This document shows positions 5,644 through 6,080 of a stretch of 6,080 nt of DNA, in pieces (the first letter of the stretch is position 1; every line of letters starts with the position of its first letter). Made by a program: the position numbers and the translations under genes. The DNA lies in contig JAFVTZ010000190.1 in the NCBI GenBank assembly GCA_017502965.1, forward strand, positions 1-6,080, read 5' to 3'. The notes under the pieces were generated by a model. That model had not been told where the DNA came from. It ran no database searches and saw only the letters and a program-made list of their open reading frames with translations. This stretch comes from Clostridia bacterium. GTDB lineage: Bacteria > Bacillota > Clostridia > Oscillospirales > Acutalibacteraceae.

Positions 5644-6080
5644 TACTTATAAATAATCTTAATTTAGCCTTGAATACTGATTTTTCCGATTTAAAACCTA
5701 TTGCCGCAAAGGCACTTAAAACCGATGCGGCAAATATAATTAAAGCCTCTCTTTACCGAAAGTCGGTAGATGCAAGAAAGAAGACGGATGTTCATTTTTG
5801 CTGTTCGGTTTTGTGCGAGGTAAAAGGTCAGGAAAAAGTGTATTTAAAGCGTTGTAAAAATGCGCAGGAATTCAAAGAAAAAGAATATGTCTGGCAAAAA
5901 GCAAACTTTACTCCCAAAAACCGCCCTGTTATAGCAGGTTTCGGACCTGCAGGTATGTTTGCCGCATTGACATTGGCTAAGGCGGGTTTAAAACCCATTG
6001 TTTTAGAACGCGGCGACGATGTTGACACAAGAACAAAAAAGGTTGAAGACTTTTTCCGCGGAAAACCGCTTGACGGTGAC
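5640..6080 (+). CDS. N-terminal part of FAD-dependent dehydrogenase (COG2509-like), cut by window end
   Basis: An open frame of 147 codons runs to the last base with no stop. The start ATG overlaps the previous stop as ATGA, and AAGGAG (5629-5634) lies 5 nt upstream, so the two genes are translationally coupled. Residues 1-90 form a small N-terminal domain typical of this group, with a KSVDARKK segment (41-48). The Rossmann motif comes late, AGFGPAGMFAAL (99-110), then PIVLERG (119-125) with Glu123 as the likely ribose-binding acid, followed by VDTRTKKVEDFF. This late motif position and the ERG...R...V.DF pattern resemble uncharacterised FAD-dependent dehydrogenases of COG2509. It is a different family from the upstream flavoprotein. 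The catalytic and substrate regions lie beyond the window, so no reaction can be assigned. Confidence 0.85.
   Translation, partial: MILINNLNLALNTDFSDLKPIAAKALKTDAANIIKASLYRKSVDARKKTDVHFCCSVLCEVKGQEKVYLKRCKNAQEFKEKEYVWQKANFTPKNRPVIAGFGPAGMFAALTLAKAGLKPIVLERGDDVDTRTKKVEDFFRGKPLDGD

Overview
The window looks like chromosomal DNA from a low-to-moderate GC Firmicute, most likely an anaerobic gut Clostridia (Oscillospiraceae/Lachnospiraceae-like). This rests on the strong GAGG-type Shine-Dalgarno sites, the A/T-ending codon preference, hairpin-plus-T-tract terminators and the gene families present. That is inference; there is no rRNA or marker gene to confirm it.

Left half, a carbohydrate-use region. 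The first 119 bases are the 3' end of a plus-strand gene whose C-terminus resembles the D-lyxose ketol-isomerase (D-lyxose/D-mannose isomerase) cupin family. A hairpin terminator follows. The minus-strand gene next to it is a complete AraC-type regulator whose last codons lie inside that same hairpin, so the terminator serves two convergent genes. The regulator is divergent from a complete GH38 alpha-mannosidase gene across a 141-bp intergenic region. That region contains a short central palindrome and is bracketed by long inverted-repeat arms that cover the SD and start codon of both genes. Six bases after the mannosidase stop comes an endonuclease/exonuclease/phosphatase (EEP) family enzyme, almost certainly co-transcribed, and the pair ends at a good hairpin terminator. 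Neither enzyme has a signal peptide, so they are expected to act on imported mannosides in the cytoplasm. The isomerase could feed released mannose toward fructose and glycolysis.

Right half, a flavoprotein operon. After the terminator there is a recognisable extended -10 promoter. It is followed by a complete FAD-binding protein of the HI0933/YhiN/BaiN family and, overlapping it by an ATGA stop/start, the N-terminal 147 residues of a second, different FAD-dependent dehydrogenase (COG2509-like) that runs off the window. This operon appears functionally separate from the mannoside genes.

I saw no tRNA, rRNA, CRISPR array, insertion sequence or phage gene. The items most worth a second look are the inverted-repeat-bounded divergent promoter region (possible invertible segment or simply two copies of the same translation start context), the mannosidase/EEP pair, and the terminator embedded in the regulator's coding end.
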